From contig OZ004585.1 in NCBI GenBank assembly GCA_963924555.1, forward strand, positions 8,386,556-8,450,555: a stretch of 64,000 nucleotides of DNA, written 5' to 3'. The stretch comes from Crambe crambe. Lineage: Eukaryota; Porifera; Demospongiae; Poecilosclerida; Crambeidae. Under the pieces are notes generated by a model. That model saw only the letters and a list, made by a program, of their open reading frames with translations. It did not search any database and was not told the origin of the DNA. Positions 11,315 through 45,808 of this stretch are shown here, in pieces (position 1 is the stretch's first letter; each line of letters begins with the position of its first letter). The position numbers and the translations under genes were made by a program.

Positions 11315-14300
11315 CTATAAGCATATTTAAAAGTTAATTATACAGAGCTCACTGCACTATGTGGTTTACTCACACTTTAGTACTAAACTTTTGTCAGTAG
11401 TTCTGCTCTTCAGCTCTGTTATCTCATAGGTCATTTTCCTTTCCTTATCTTTGATGTATCGATAAGAGATGGCAATGATCAGGATTAAACAACACACGAA
11501 GATCACCACCACTGGGATAACCACTGCTGGGACAATCACATGTGTAGGGATAGGGTTATTAGTGGCAGGCGAGTCATAGAGAAGTCGATCAGGCAGTGGA
11601 ATGGTCAGATTTTGACCTATCATCACCTAAAAAAAGAGAGCGAAAGTTCCTGATTGAGTATGTTCGGGACAGGAGAGATTCACCAGATCTATCATTATGT
11701 ATATAAAATGCATACTGAATTGGTCACTTACAACCACCATGGCACTGTCCATCCCTTCCCCAGGGTCTGCTGGAGCCACACACAAAATCTACATGTGAAC
11801 AAAATAAGATAAGTACTTCCATTAATAATATTAGTACATACTTGAGTATCTGTCACAGTTCTGATTTTGCAGTCTTGTCCTGCAATGGACACTCTTATCT
11901 CACTCACATCTACCGGTCCTAAATTTTGTCCCTGGGAGAAAGAAAGATTGAAACATTGAAACCTTCACACAAACGCATTGTTAATGGAGTTTGATTGCTC
12001 ACATCTATCTGCACTATAGTTGAATTTGAACCTCTGGGAACAGATCTAGTGACCAGTACGAGTCTAGAGGGGTCAGGCATGACTGATAATTGAAAGCTCA
12101 GAACAGTGGGATCTGGAGGAGGGGCATTATCCAGACGCAGTAAGTATATGACAGTATCTTGAACAGGCAATGGAGGAGTAGTGCAGGAGAGATGAGTGTT
12201 ATTCACATTAGAGCAATTAACCTACAGCAAACATGAGTACTAGTAATACCAGTATTCTAGAGGAGGAAAGGAAGGAAGGAGAGGAGGGAAGGAAGGAGAG
12301 GGAGGGTGCAGGAAAGGAGAAAGATGGGGAGGAGGAGGGAGAGGAGAGGGGAGGGGAGGGGAGAAGGGAAGGAGGGGAGGAGTAAGGGGGAGTATACTCA
12401 CTGTTCTCCCACCAACAGTGAATTGAGGATTTTGAGACACATCAAGATCATTTCCAAGGAAATAAAGTGTTAGTCCTCCACTGAAAAGTAGAAGTTATTG
12501 GTTAATGGATAATTAGCAGTAGAAATGATTATAAAAACTCACGATAGTATTGAGTTCTTAGGCTGAATGGAGGTGAAGTTAGGGTTATTCCTGAACTCAA
12601 ATACCACTCCAGTCTCATTGATGGTCTGGGCATCAATTCGCACCACCAGTGAAGTAGGAGAGGAAGAAGGGGAGGAGGCGTTAGTGCTGGTACAAGTTAT
12701 CTGAGTGAAAGTCCTCATTCTGCAGTTGTGCAGTGATAAACACTAACAAACTGAAGCCACAAACTCAAAGACTCACATGTCTCTGCATTCAAGTCCCCTT
12801 GCTTCATCTAGTGTGATTCTTGTGGAGGTTCCAATGTCCAATCCAGTGCCATTGATAGTCAACCTACTGCCACCTGCTATGGGGCCAAATGCTGGCTCCA
12901 CACTGCTCACTGTAGGCAACACCACCATGAAACCATCACGTCTGCCTGTGAGTATTCCTGCATCTCTCACAAGATTAACCTCCACTCTTTGTGATTCTTC
13001 TCCCATTCCTGATCCAGTCCGACAAAGGACCTGCATTCCAGAGATGTAGTCCATGTTGAGTGGAGTGCAGATCACTCCTCCAACGGTTATATTACTACCA
13101 GCTTCCAAGAAATCATCAAATACCACGCCTAAGTCTCCTCCTTCAATGGTAAGGATGGTCCCTCCATTAGGAGGGCCAGAAGAGGGGGAGAACCCTGTAA
13201 TCACAGGAGCTGGACACTGTTCTCCAATAACAATGAAAAGATTAGAAGCCATGAACTGTCTGCACTCCTCTGAAATGGAGCAAATCGAGCCGGGGTGATC
13301 ACACCATCCACACTCAAAACCTGGAGTGCCACGACTTGCTATACATGAGGAGCAGTCAGTGGCCAAGACTCGGCAATCATAGAGAGTCACTTTAAACAAG
13401 ATAATTAGTAGTCAAGCACTGGGAAGTAGACTATTGTTAGTTTATTGCTTACAGCTTGCAGCATTGATGGTATCAATTCTGTGATTAACTGCAGGACCAT
13501 TCCAGATGATTCCAATATCAGTGACTTCACTGCCAGAAGTTAAGGAGAGCTACATATGAGAGAATTATTTAATGGCATTAAAAGTGAAGAAATTCTTTAG
13601 CATACAGCAACAGTTCCAACTTGACAAGTGAGTGATGTTTCATTGTCCCTTGTAGCATTGAACATTGTGTTTCCAATCAAACACATGTAGCTGTAACCAG
13701 GCACCTGAATATGTATGGATACAAATGGATCATTCCTAATAACAATGGAAGATAATTTTCCTCACAATATCAGGCAAGTTCTTTGTGGTGAGATGGAGTT
13801 TGGGTTGGGCACGAACATGTTGAGTGTAGTTGGTGGTACCATTCTCAAGATCAAGCAGTGGACATACCTCTTGGAATGATGCTGTGTCCAACTATGTTAA
13901 AGATGGTGTAATGATTGAGGAAGGTCACATGACCTATTGTGGTTTGAGTACCTGTAGGAAGTTAGAGGTGTTGGTGCAGTCTTGAGCTGTTCCTCTGCAC
14001 AGTTTGTTGATCACACACCATCCACAGGCATTCCTAGTCTCAACACACTCACTACAGCTGTTTCAAATACATACTCATTGAATTCATCACTGTATTTGGG
14101 TACAATAATGCTATCATACCTATTAGTAGCATTGCATCTATAAATAGTCAAGGCATTGTCTGTCCTGTCAAACGGCACATTGACCAGTGAACTCACAAAA
14201 CTGAAGTGCATCACTAAAGCAAGAAAAACATAGAAGGAAAATTAAGTGCTAGAGCCATGGGATGCATAGCTACGTATGCTAACTTGTGCAGAAAAAATTG

Positions 14301-16640
14301 CTGACCATGCATGTATAATTGAACGTCACACAGCTCATCATCATGTATGCTATAGGGGCTCACATATGGCCATAAACTGTACTGCATCCAACTTATGAGT
14401 TATCACTGGCATGGTTAAAAGGATCAATGGTGTACTCTAGGTAACTAACTCACTGACCACAACCTTCTGCAATAAACCTTGGAATTCAGTTAAAACATGA
14501 GCACCATAATCCATATTTATGGCTAGCATTCCTGGCTAGCAGTCTGGCTATTGCTGATGCTATAATAAAATTATGATGTCACTTTTCTGTGACGGCCTCC
14601 TCTGCATGATCATACATTTTTTGTGCATTCTTAGAATCACTACGTTAACCAAGGAATGATGGGGCCCTACAGGCCCCACATGTTACTAGTTTTATATACC
14701 TGCTTGAACTCCATCATACATAAAGGTTTGGTTGGTGATGTCACAGGTGTACTGTGTGAGTGGGACGACCTCCATTGCAGGGACAGTGATGTTGAACCTT
14801 CCTCTGCTGTCTTCAAAGTGACACATGTAGGTCTCATTGTCGAGGTTAGCTGGCAACCCTGGACCACCGACTGTCATGTTCAACTAAACAATTAAGATAA
14901 CATCAATAGATGTATATATTTTTAAATCTCACAATTTGCTGGTTGTCAAGCACAAACTGATCAGGTGAGATGGTGTTCATTATGCACTGGGTGCTAGCAT
15001 TGGCTGAAGGGCCACTGCTAGAGATCCACCTGTTGCTGCTGGTGGAGTTTTCATCCCTGCACTGTGACTGTCGGGAACACTTGTTCTCCACCACACACCA
15101 CCCACACAGAGGGTTGTCCTCAGTAACACAGCTAGAACAGTTTGAATTAGAGGAACACACCTCAGCAGGGATTCTTAACACCTACAACATTATACGTACA
15201 ACTTTGAAAGATCACATATTCTCCTGAATTTAAAATACCTGAGAGGCAGTAGCTGCTAAGACATAGTCCAGTCCTTTCTGCCACTGCAACGTATCCACTT
15301 GAGAGGAAATTGCTTGCTCATCAAATACATTATTAATGTTGAGAGTTACACTGACATTGGAGATGATGAACTACGTAAGAGGGAAAACTTAAGCTTTTGA
15401 TATACGAATCTCTTTGAAATAACTGACCTTTCCAATGAAATTGCCTACAATAGGAGGGTTAGAATTAGGACTATTAGCAGCATAAGCCACCACAATCAAA
15501 GAGAAGCCATCCACTTTAAGAGGCACTGAAGCTGTTATCGTGTATGGAGGACCAATCATTCCAATATTAACTATAACTGAAGTATCGACTAGTGGAATAG
15601 CATCTGAAGCAGCAATATTGTCAAGTGCTATGTCAAAAAATCTGCTAAAACTGCAAAATCCTACGGGCTGCAAATTTAAGATTATATTAATAAGCAACAA
15701 CTAATTATAATCTTTATACCTGAAAGTTCCTATCACATACACGCCTGTCCCTACTCCATGCTGGTTGAATACTTCCACTGCCAGCTCGGCATTCATTGTA
15801 TCTCCTCTCCATAATGCTATCTATGTCAGCCACTTTAATAGCACACACCTGATTACCTGATCTGCTGTTGCCACGGCACCTCAATGATACGATACTTGCT
15901 CCTGAAGAACCACCAAAGTCTTCCACCAGTGACACACCACATATTCTATCATCATCATTACTAGATACTATATTTCCACAAACAAAGTTTTCCTCGTAGA
16001 GTGCATTGAATGAACATGATCCAGTGCAATTGGTCACATGACACACCCTCATGACTCTGAGGGCACTAGGAATGGAGCGATCAAGTACAACAAAATACGA
16101 ATACTCTCCACTCGAAAATCCACCGAAAACTAATCGGTTAAATCCAGTTTCAGTTGTTTGATATTCTCGAGAGCGCAAGTAGTCATTCCTTTCAGAGCCA
16201 TATTGTCTCAGTAAGATTTCACCAAGATTGTTACTACTTGAGGGAGGGGGAGTCACATTACCCACATAATAAGTGTCTCCTGCAGTGAAGACAGCCACAC
16301 GATCTCTGACACCAAGTTCAATGCTTGTATTTATGACACTATTCAAGTCACTGGTGTTGTAGACTGTACAGGAGATGCGAGTGCACACCACCAACCACTC
16401 CCCACCAGAACTGAGGGAGATATCAACAGCAGGACTGGATAGGTTGACAGTTTGTTGAAGGACTAGTTCTCTGTTCAGCCTGTAGAGTTGGTTGCCTGCA
16501 GCAACAAAGGTCCTTCCCTGACTGTCCACTTGCAAGCCTGGTGTTTCTGACAGAGGTCCCCCAGGCAGGGAAAACTGCAGAGTAATGCAGTGAGATCGTA
16601 GCACTAGAACTTCAATCACCAAAAAGAACAATTTCTCCAT
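9564..16640 (-). CDS. Plexin-ectodomain receptor tyrosine kinase, gene 2 (complete locus, frame broken in exon 8)
   Basis: Tandem paralogue of gene 1. Exons: 15720-16640, 15428-15667, 15239-15370, 14933-15181, 14700-14883, 14120-14213, 13952-14057, 13606-13891, 13453-13549, 12777-13389, 12543-12719, 12402-12480, 12003-12221, 11842-11931, 11732-11788, 11374-11626, 11225-11314, 11076-11168, 10797-11014, 10631-10743, 10384-10549, 10182-10324, 9874-10010, 9564-9688 (TGA stop). Layout is signal peptide, Sema, three PSI, IPT units, transmembrane segment, tyrosine kinase (about 1290-1580 of roughly 1,627 codons) and a short tail with Tyr motifs (AAYGAN, SYEVP). Kinase hallmarks are all present: [31 protein letters not shown], and an EERPTF arginine. 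Exon 8 is 286 nt against 288 and 291 in the other copies. A 2-bp deletion near 13760 leads to TAG at 13736-13738, so the full transcript would stop after about 693 residues, before the membrane segment. The locus is either a pseudogene, a secreted ectodomain, or rescued by skipping exon 8. Confidence 0.88.
9716..9841. repeat. 15-bp minisatellite in a gene 2 kinase intron
   Basis: About eight perfect copies of gtagctgcatgtatt lie in the last intron of gene 2, between exons 9874-10010 and 9564-9688. The open reading frame across it is an artefact of a repeat length divisible by three. Confidence 0.95.
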
Positions 16641-16838
16641 TTCTATGGACCCGGCTGCGCGCGCGCCTAGCCTAGCTATTACTGCACATGCGCAGTACAG
16701 CTACCCTCTGGCCTGCATACTAAGTCATGTTCAGTTCCATTCCGAACCGTTTGGCATGGAATATAATTGCAAGGTCACCACGCCCAATAAACTAAGAGCA
16801 AGTGCAGTGAATGCAAGTTCTAGGCAGACTACTTGGCT
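16641..16838. promoter_or_regulatory. Shared head-to-head promoter of receptor kinase gene 2 and plexin
   Basis: Only 198 bp separate the two ATGs, so both genes must start transcription from this interval or overlap each other. It contains a CpG-rich gcgcgcgcc stretch near 16660, a TGCGCA (NRF1-like half-site) near 16687, and CCAAT-like and GC-box-like words near 16790. No TATA box is clear. Confidence 0.6.
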
Positions 16839-39083
<22,245 letters not shown>

Positions 39084-39531
39084 ACTTTCAAGAAAAAAAA
39101 GGAAAAAAAAACATGATTAGAAAAAAAAATGCACCAACCATGTTATTGTATGGACAACTCCTGAACATAGTAATAAATTATTTTTGCAGTGATAAGTGTA
39201 TGATTAATTCCAGATTATGTAATTTCTTGTTATAGATGCTATTCTTAGAAACCACTTGATAATAGGCAGTTCATTATTCTTATATTATTGATTTTTAAAC
39301 TGCTAACATCTAATTTTTGTTTTGCTGTCTTATGATAAAATGTGTGGTAAAGGGTCGTCGTGAAAATAACCGCTAATGCATGTTTAATTTATTTAATAAG
39401 GCCGCGCCGAGGGGAGTGTCCCAAGTAGTCGCTTGGCTTCTATTTTTGCAGTTGTTGATCATTCATCGTTGCTAAGCTAACTTCTGAGTTAGAAAGTAAG
39501 AAGCAGATCAGAAGGAAGAGGGGGAGAGAGA
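39084..39531. other. Intergenic gap, plexin 3' end to SH3-FAM107 gene
   Basis: The plexin 3' UTR has AATAAA at 39172-39177. A GC-richer stretch (gccgcgccgagggg, near 39402) precedes the next gene and probably belongs to its promoter or 5' UTR. No other gene is seen. Confidence 0.5.
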
Positions 39532-40073
39532 ATGGAGATTTATATCGCCAAGTACGACTACGAGAAAGAAAGAGAAGACATTCTGAGCTTCCACAAAGGA
39601 GATAAGTTCCAAATAGCCTCCAAGGCGGATGCCAAGTGGTGGGCTGCCTATGCTATCGAGAGCAAGGACTACGGATACGTACCAAGCAAATATCTGGAGG
39701 TAAGATTTGAAGTAACGTTGTAGGCCTAGCTAAAGCAGTGTGTATTGCAAATGAAGTACTTGATAATTTTACTGATTATCAAAATGATAGAGTGCTGTTG
39801 CTTACTTCCCTAATTTTTGGGGGAGATTATGACTCAGACATTCATAACTCTGGCTGCTAATACGGTAACTGCAGTGTAGTGTCTGTGGTTCAGGTTACAG
39901 CTGATACACAAATAAGTTAATTAGTGCAAACCCACTTCTAGTGTTATGGAGAGAAGCTCTATGCTGTCTTGATCAAGACTCCCAGCCTATGCCTGCAAAA
40001 AAAAAAAAAAAAAAAGCCTTGGGGCATGGGATTTCAAAGGAAGTGTGTCAGTAATGCATCACTGTATTGTGCC

Positions 40074-40134
<61 letters not shown>

Positions 40135-41273
40135 ACCTTCTTTAGGGGAAAACCCCAGCATTGAGCACTTATAGCAAGGCACTGCATAGGTTATCTTTTT
40201 CTCCCACTCCTACAATGTCTGTAAGGAAGAGACACCTGGTGCTTTCTTTCTTAAGTGTTGATTTTCAATTCTGACTTTTGAGTATCTTTTTGCCCAGTGT
40301 CAACATAGCTACATATCTCTCGAGATAATGCACTTCTCTAAATGATTTCTTTTAAAAATTCCTTGTCCATTACAAAAAACAGGATGCCAGACTATCTCTC
40401 AAATCAAGGGAGGAAAAAAAACAACTCTTCTGCAATAATAGCTACATAAAATGTTTAAAGTGTCAGCATTAGGACGGTTGTTTCCATGTCAATTAATATC
40501 GGTGACTGGTAAAACCGTGATATTTGGGACTGAAATATGTGACAATGTTTGTTTGTTTGTGCGTCTGTTGAGGATTCCAGTACGAGTAAATATTGATATC
40601 AGTGGAGTAGGATCATCACAAGCAAAACTGTGGAAATCAACAAAACTTTCCCACATCACCACATTAAGCTACAGAAGTAGGACTCTCTCAAACTATATGG
40701 AACCTGTTGTCTCCATGTCCTGTTGTCACTTGTCCTGTTGTCACTTGTCCTGTTATCTCTTGTCCTGTTGTCTCTTGTCCTGTTGTCTCTTATCCTGTTA
40801 TCTTTATCCTGTTATCTTTGTCCTGCTGCTTTATAAAAATGGGCAAACCCCTCCAATCATTCCTGAAGTACATTATCCAGATTCCAAAACAACAACAACA
40901 ACAACAACAACAGCAATCCCATACGAAACCAATGCTAAGGGCTGAGGTCTGTCATAACTGTATCAGTACTGATAACATGGAAGTGTCTAGCCATCTTCCT
41001 TGGTCTAAAAGCTCTTCTTTCTGTTCTGGTACATGTTAAAGTATTGAAGCATATTCTTTCTTATTTGGATGTTCCACTGCATGTTGTCTCCAGACATCCT
41101 CTTCCTTTAAGTGAGGGCAAATGGGACATAGAAACATTCGTTAATTACAACACAGATGTTCTCTGAGGATGTTCAAAATACCCCCTTCATGACAAAACAG
41201 ACACTTTTGCTACCCCCCAATAAACATCATAACTTAGTATAGATAGAGTGGTGTATTCAAGCTTGGATTTGTT

Positions 41274-41342
<69 letters not shown>

Positions 41343-41739
41343 GGAAAATGACATGCTGCATAATTCAAAAATAATTATTGTGATCACTGCATTGAACATG
41401 GGAGAGGTCTCTTGGCAACACTTCTGCACACAGCAAGTGGAGGAGTGCCATATATTGATTACTCTATTCCAGAACATTATCATTATGTTCAGTTCTGCAA
41501 TGCTTGAAATAAGGCAGCATGCAGTACAGATGTAATAATAGACTTGATAGTCCTCAACCAAGAATTCACGGATGAAATTTGACGAAATTGGCTGGAGAAT
41601 GTCCATAGTGAGGCTGTTATTTCAAGCACCGACTATGCTGCTGTTGCACAATCCAGTCCACTATAAACACAATGTGTGTGTACTATGGTAATGGAAGCAT
41701 TGTGCATGCCCCAAGGTCATCACATAAAGGAAGTACAAT

Positions 41740-41793
<54 letters not shown>

Positions 41794-44535
41794 GTATAAC
41801 CCCATCTTTAGCCTGTCTAGCACTATAGTTTCCTGGCTTCAGGATTTGTGCTAGTTTCCTGCTGGGGGAAGGCCAGTAACAGCACAGACTTAAATACTTC
41901 CTCCATATAAGGAGGAATAGGTAACATGATACTTCATAATTGCTGTAAATAGTGCCCTATAGGGTTACCATGGCATCATCAGCATTGTCTGTGGTCAGTG
42001 GTGTGATGCAAGTGTGTGTTGTGAATACCATTAAGGATTTCAAAATTGGTCATGAATGCGTTTATACTTCAATTATGAACTGAAGGTATTTTAATTGGGT
42101 TATCGTAGCTAGGATTCCAATCTAATTGGTCTAGAGTTCACAGATCAGACAGATATGGAAATATCTCTTATATAGAAGTATTGTTGATAACACACTGGAA
42201 TCTCTCTATTGTGGACACTTTGAGACATAATACTAGGTGTCCTCAATACAGCTAGAGGTTGGATAATACAGTGGAACCTCTCTATTATGGGACCTTCCTT
42301 AGTATAGAGGTGTTCTCAATACAGAGGTTGGTTGATACAGTGGAACCTCTCTATTGTGGACACTTTGGGACCTTGGAAATTGTCCTTAGCATAGAGGTGT
42401 CCTCAATACAGAGGTTGGATAATACAGTGGAGCCTCTCTATTGTGGACACTTTGGGACCTTGGAAATTGTCCTTAGCATAGAGGTGTCCTCAATACAGAG
42501 GTTGGATAATGCAGTGGAGCCTCTCTATTGTGGACACTTTGGGAACTTGGAAAACATCCTTAGTAATAATAGAGGTGTCCTCAATATAGAGGTTATAATA
42601 ACCTCTCTATTGTGGACACTTTGGGACCTTGGAAATTGTCCTTAGCATAGAGGTGTCCTCAATACAGAGGTTGGATAATGCAGTGGAGCCTCTCTATTGT
42701 GGACACTTTGGGAACTTGGAAAACATCCTTAGTAATAATAGAGGTGTCCTCAATATAGAGGTTATAATAACCTCTCTATTGTGGACACTTTGGGACCTTG
42801 GAAATTGTCCTTAGCATAGAGGTGTCCTCAATACAGAGGTTGGATAATGCAGTGGAGCCTCTCTATTGTGGACACTTTGGGAACTTGGAAAACATCCTTA
42901 GTAATAATAGAGGTGTCCTCAATATAGAGGTTATAATAACCTCTCTATTGTGGACACTTTGGGACCTTGGAAATTGTCCTTAGCATAGAGGTGTCCTCAA
43001 TACAGAGGTTGGATAATGCAGTGGAGCCTCTCTATTGTGGACACTTTGGGAACTTGGAAAACATCCTTAGTAATAATAGAGGTGTCCTCAATATAGAGGT
43101 TTATAATACACCTCTCTATTGTGGACACTTTGGGACCTTGGAATTGCATACTATCCTGTGTAGAAGCAGCTGTACTGTACATTTGATCACCATGGAAATT
43201 TGTTTATTTTGCAGCCTTTTGTGGACCCTCTGGAGGGAGAACTTGCTCAGCAGCTGTCTGAGTCTTACTTTGGTGAGAATAAGGTAAGTATTATGTTAAG
43301 AGGTCAAAAATGAGTGCACAAACCTCTTGTGGTGTTTATATAAGTCCCAAAAAAATGTCCCAGAACCCAAAACTCTTTTTTTAATTGTTTTGTACATTTG
43401 TTTGTTTATTTGTTTGTTTGTTTGTTTGTTGTTCCAGAGAGAGGCACTAGAGGAACTAAAGAAGAAAGTGCCACGAACGCCAGGTATGTAAGTATATAGG
43501 ACCATTGGACCCAGTGAGCTCTTCTACTCTAATATTATAAGATAGCAAAAAAAATCACACCAATATTTGAAAAAAAATAAGTCTTCAGTAGAGAATAGAC
43601 AACAAGTTTTATCTATGTTCTGGTCCAAAAGATTAACACTGTTACTATGATGTTGTCAAGTTGTGCAAAGCATACGCAAAACCTAATTCGTCAAAGATAT
43701 GGAGTGTAATTCCTTTACTCGGCCCTTTGTTGCTCATAGCAACTTTGTATACACATGACAGGAATGGGTTGCTAAGCCTCTTCTCTTTCTTCCTTATAAG
43801 GAATGTGATTGCCTTCTGTTAGTATTTGCTAAATAAACTGGAAATCCTTTTTTTTTTGTGGGTATGAGTAGTTACTGAGTAGGCAAATGTTTAGTTTCCA
43901 TTCTTTGTGGAATGTACTGAGCCACTTAAGGGAGGAGTAATTAATTATAAAGGAAGGGACTCCCCCAATTGACAGTTTCCTTTAAGTAGGAGGGACTCCC
44001 CTATACACTAAACAGTCTAGTAGGGAAATGAGTTATATTATAGGGACCTAATCGAGGTGTGTTAATTATGCAGGGACTGCTTCATGTTTACCATAATAAA
44101 GATACTCATTTTCAAGGTCTAGTGTCACTCACAGGGTCTAAAAATAGGTCAAACTTCCCTGTCACTCTATAATCGTGTACGTCTAATCAGACCACCCTGT
44201 AATGAGACCACCTCTCTATCCACTATGTCCCAACAGCACCTATTCCAGCTACAGTGAAACCTGTCTAATCAGACCACCCTGTAATGAGACCACCTCTCTA
44301 TTAAGACCACTCCACCATGTCCCAACAGCACCTATTCAAGCTACAGTGAAACCTGTCCAATCAGACCACCCTGTAATGAGACCACCTCTCTATTATAATT
44401 ATCCCCGGACATAAATCTATCAAGTCTAAATATTGGTTGCAGCATCAGCAAGCAGTGCCTACAATGGTGAAGAGGAGGAGGAAGTTTTAATCATAAAACC
44501 TCTCACAGACTTATCCACAATACCAGATGTATGTA

Positions 44536-44609
<74 letters not shown>

Positions 44610-45434
44610 CATAATTATCAAAAATTCGATGAGAAACAAACTCGAGAATGTTCCATCGGAATTTTGTTTATCCAATATCCATTGATACATACACATATAC
44701 ACATGCATGTACGCATGTATGCATAACAAAGACGCATGTACGCATAACAAAGAGAGACTAATTGTTATTTTATTTCAGGACTGCGAGCAAATAGAACCAA
44801 GGAAACTACCTAACCCTCACTTGGAATCAAAGCAACACATGCAGCTCAACAAAGAAATAAAATTCGCAAATGCAAGGTAAAGATGCCAGCAGTTCATTGA
44901 TTGATCTGGTTTAGGTTTAATCTGAAATATATTTCAGTGTTGCTTGTTTTAGTCTTTGGGTACCGGGTACAATTTATTCCATAGCTAGAGTGGAGTTTCT
45001 GTTGTTGTCATTGTTTTATGTCGTTCTAATTTAATATTCACAGAGGTGGAGCTCAGAATTTGGGGAAGCCAGAACTGCAGAAGGTTATGCAGAGGCGGAA
45101 AGCAGATGCATATGGAAATGTCGGTCCCATTAGACCTGACAGAGTCAATAAAACTAACTCTTCCAGTGGTAGCGAGCTGGAAAAGCAGCTGGCCAGAAGA
45201 ACACAGCTATTGGATCAGGTGAGTTTATCTGTTCTTGGTGACCCTTTACCACTAATTATTTTTAATGTTTGTGTTATTGACGACCCTTTACCGTCAATGT
45301 TATTGACTTGAAAGTTACCGATAAAGTAACGGTATGCTATTTTTGTTTTTCTGTAGGCTGAAAAGGATCAAATAGTGGAGGAAAGCAAACCAGAATTCTT
45401 GAAAGTATCGCTTAGAAAGGCACAGAAGTGCTAG
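39532..45434 (+). CDS. SH3 domain protein with C-terminal FAM107-like domain
   Basis: Predicted 239-residue cytoplasmic protein. Exons: 39532-39699, 43215-43283, 43438-43483, 44443-44528, 44779-44876, 45044-45218, 45357-45434, with all phases consistent. Residues 1-56 are an SH3 domain: ALYDY-like AKYDYE, then LSFHKGDKF, then KWWAAY, then YGYVPSKYLE. The middle is acidic (GEEEEEV). The C-terminal half matches FAM107A/B (DRR1/TU3A family) motif by motif: PRKLPNP, LNKEIKF, GKPELQKVMQRRK, LEKQLARRTQLLDQAE and KPEFLKV. Vertebrate FAM107 proteins are about 130-145 residues, bind actin and have no SH3. I infer an adaptor linking proline-rich partners to actin. The start is the first ATG and begins the SH3 directly. 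Intron 1 (3.5 kb) is repeat-rich. A polyA signal lies near 45572. Confidence 0.85.
40077..40132. repeat. (GT)n microsatellite in SH3-FAM107 intron 1
   Basis: About 27 GT units. Confidence 0.95.
41268..41342. repeat. (TTG)n microsatellite
   Basis: About 25 TTG units in SH3-FAM107 intron 1. The poly-Asn and poly-Leu frames across it are artefacts. Confidence 0.95.
41740..41793. repeat. (CT)n microsatellite
   Basis: About 26 CT units in SH3-FAM107 intron 1. Confidence 0.95.
42190..43145. repeat. 169-bp tandem repeat in SH3-FAM107 intron 1
   Basis: Four near-perfect 169-bp units (shift 42629, 42798, 42967) follow more diverged half-units. Each contains CCTCTCTATTGTGGACACTT and GTCCTTAGCATAGAGGTGTC. 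The identical open frames are a repeat effect. Confidence 0.95.
44150..44400. repeat. Repeat family of about 98 bp, copy C
   Basis: Three units of the same family as 30380-30830, directly upstream of exon 44443-44528. Confidence 0.9.
44536..44608. repeat. (GA)n microsatellite after SH3-FAM107 exon 4
   Basis: About 35 AG units starting 8 bp after the donor at 44529. Confidence 0.95.
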
Positions 45435-45808
45435 CTAATTGCTATTACAACCACTAACCACCAGGAAAAAACACTGCATTATGATTATGTAATAATTATA
45501 ATCATCTCCCTCAATGCCCTCAATGCAAATAGCATTATGTTCCGTCTGTTTTATGTAGAGAGTACTTTCATAATAAATTAATTTCCGCGATTTAATTTTG
45601 CGCGCGTAGAGTGCGCGCGCCGCCTATGAATTTCTTTATTCCTCTTTCACAATGTGACAGGCTGAATTCTGAGAGAGGACGGAAATAGTGAGTATATAAA
45701 AATTACTATAGCTTAGACAATAAAAATAATTTGCAGCTGATTTAGTTTGCATGGTATCATAAAGAAATCAGTCTTAATGTTTTAGCTAATAATTTAGATT
45801 TGAATGAG
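45435..45808. other. Intergenic gap, SH3-FAM107 to noggin-like gene
   Basis: The left part is the 3' UTR with AATAAA near 45572. A CpG-rich cgcgcgcgtagagtgcgcgc stretch at about 45600 is a likely promoter component for the downstream gene. Confidence 0.4.

Noticed and set aside
1..16640. Calling genes 1 and 2 direct orthologues of MET/RON
   Set aside because: The domain order is Met-like, but the ectodomain has three PSI modules and is nearly identical to the adjacent plexin. 'Plexin-ectodomain receptor kinase' is what the sequence supports.
42259..43287. Identical 61-residue frames repeated every 169 bp
   Set aside because: They arise from the tandem repeat itself in an intron. The unit length is not a multiple of three and frames restart in each unit.
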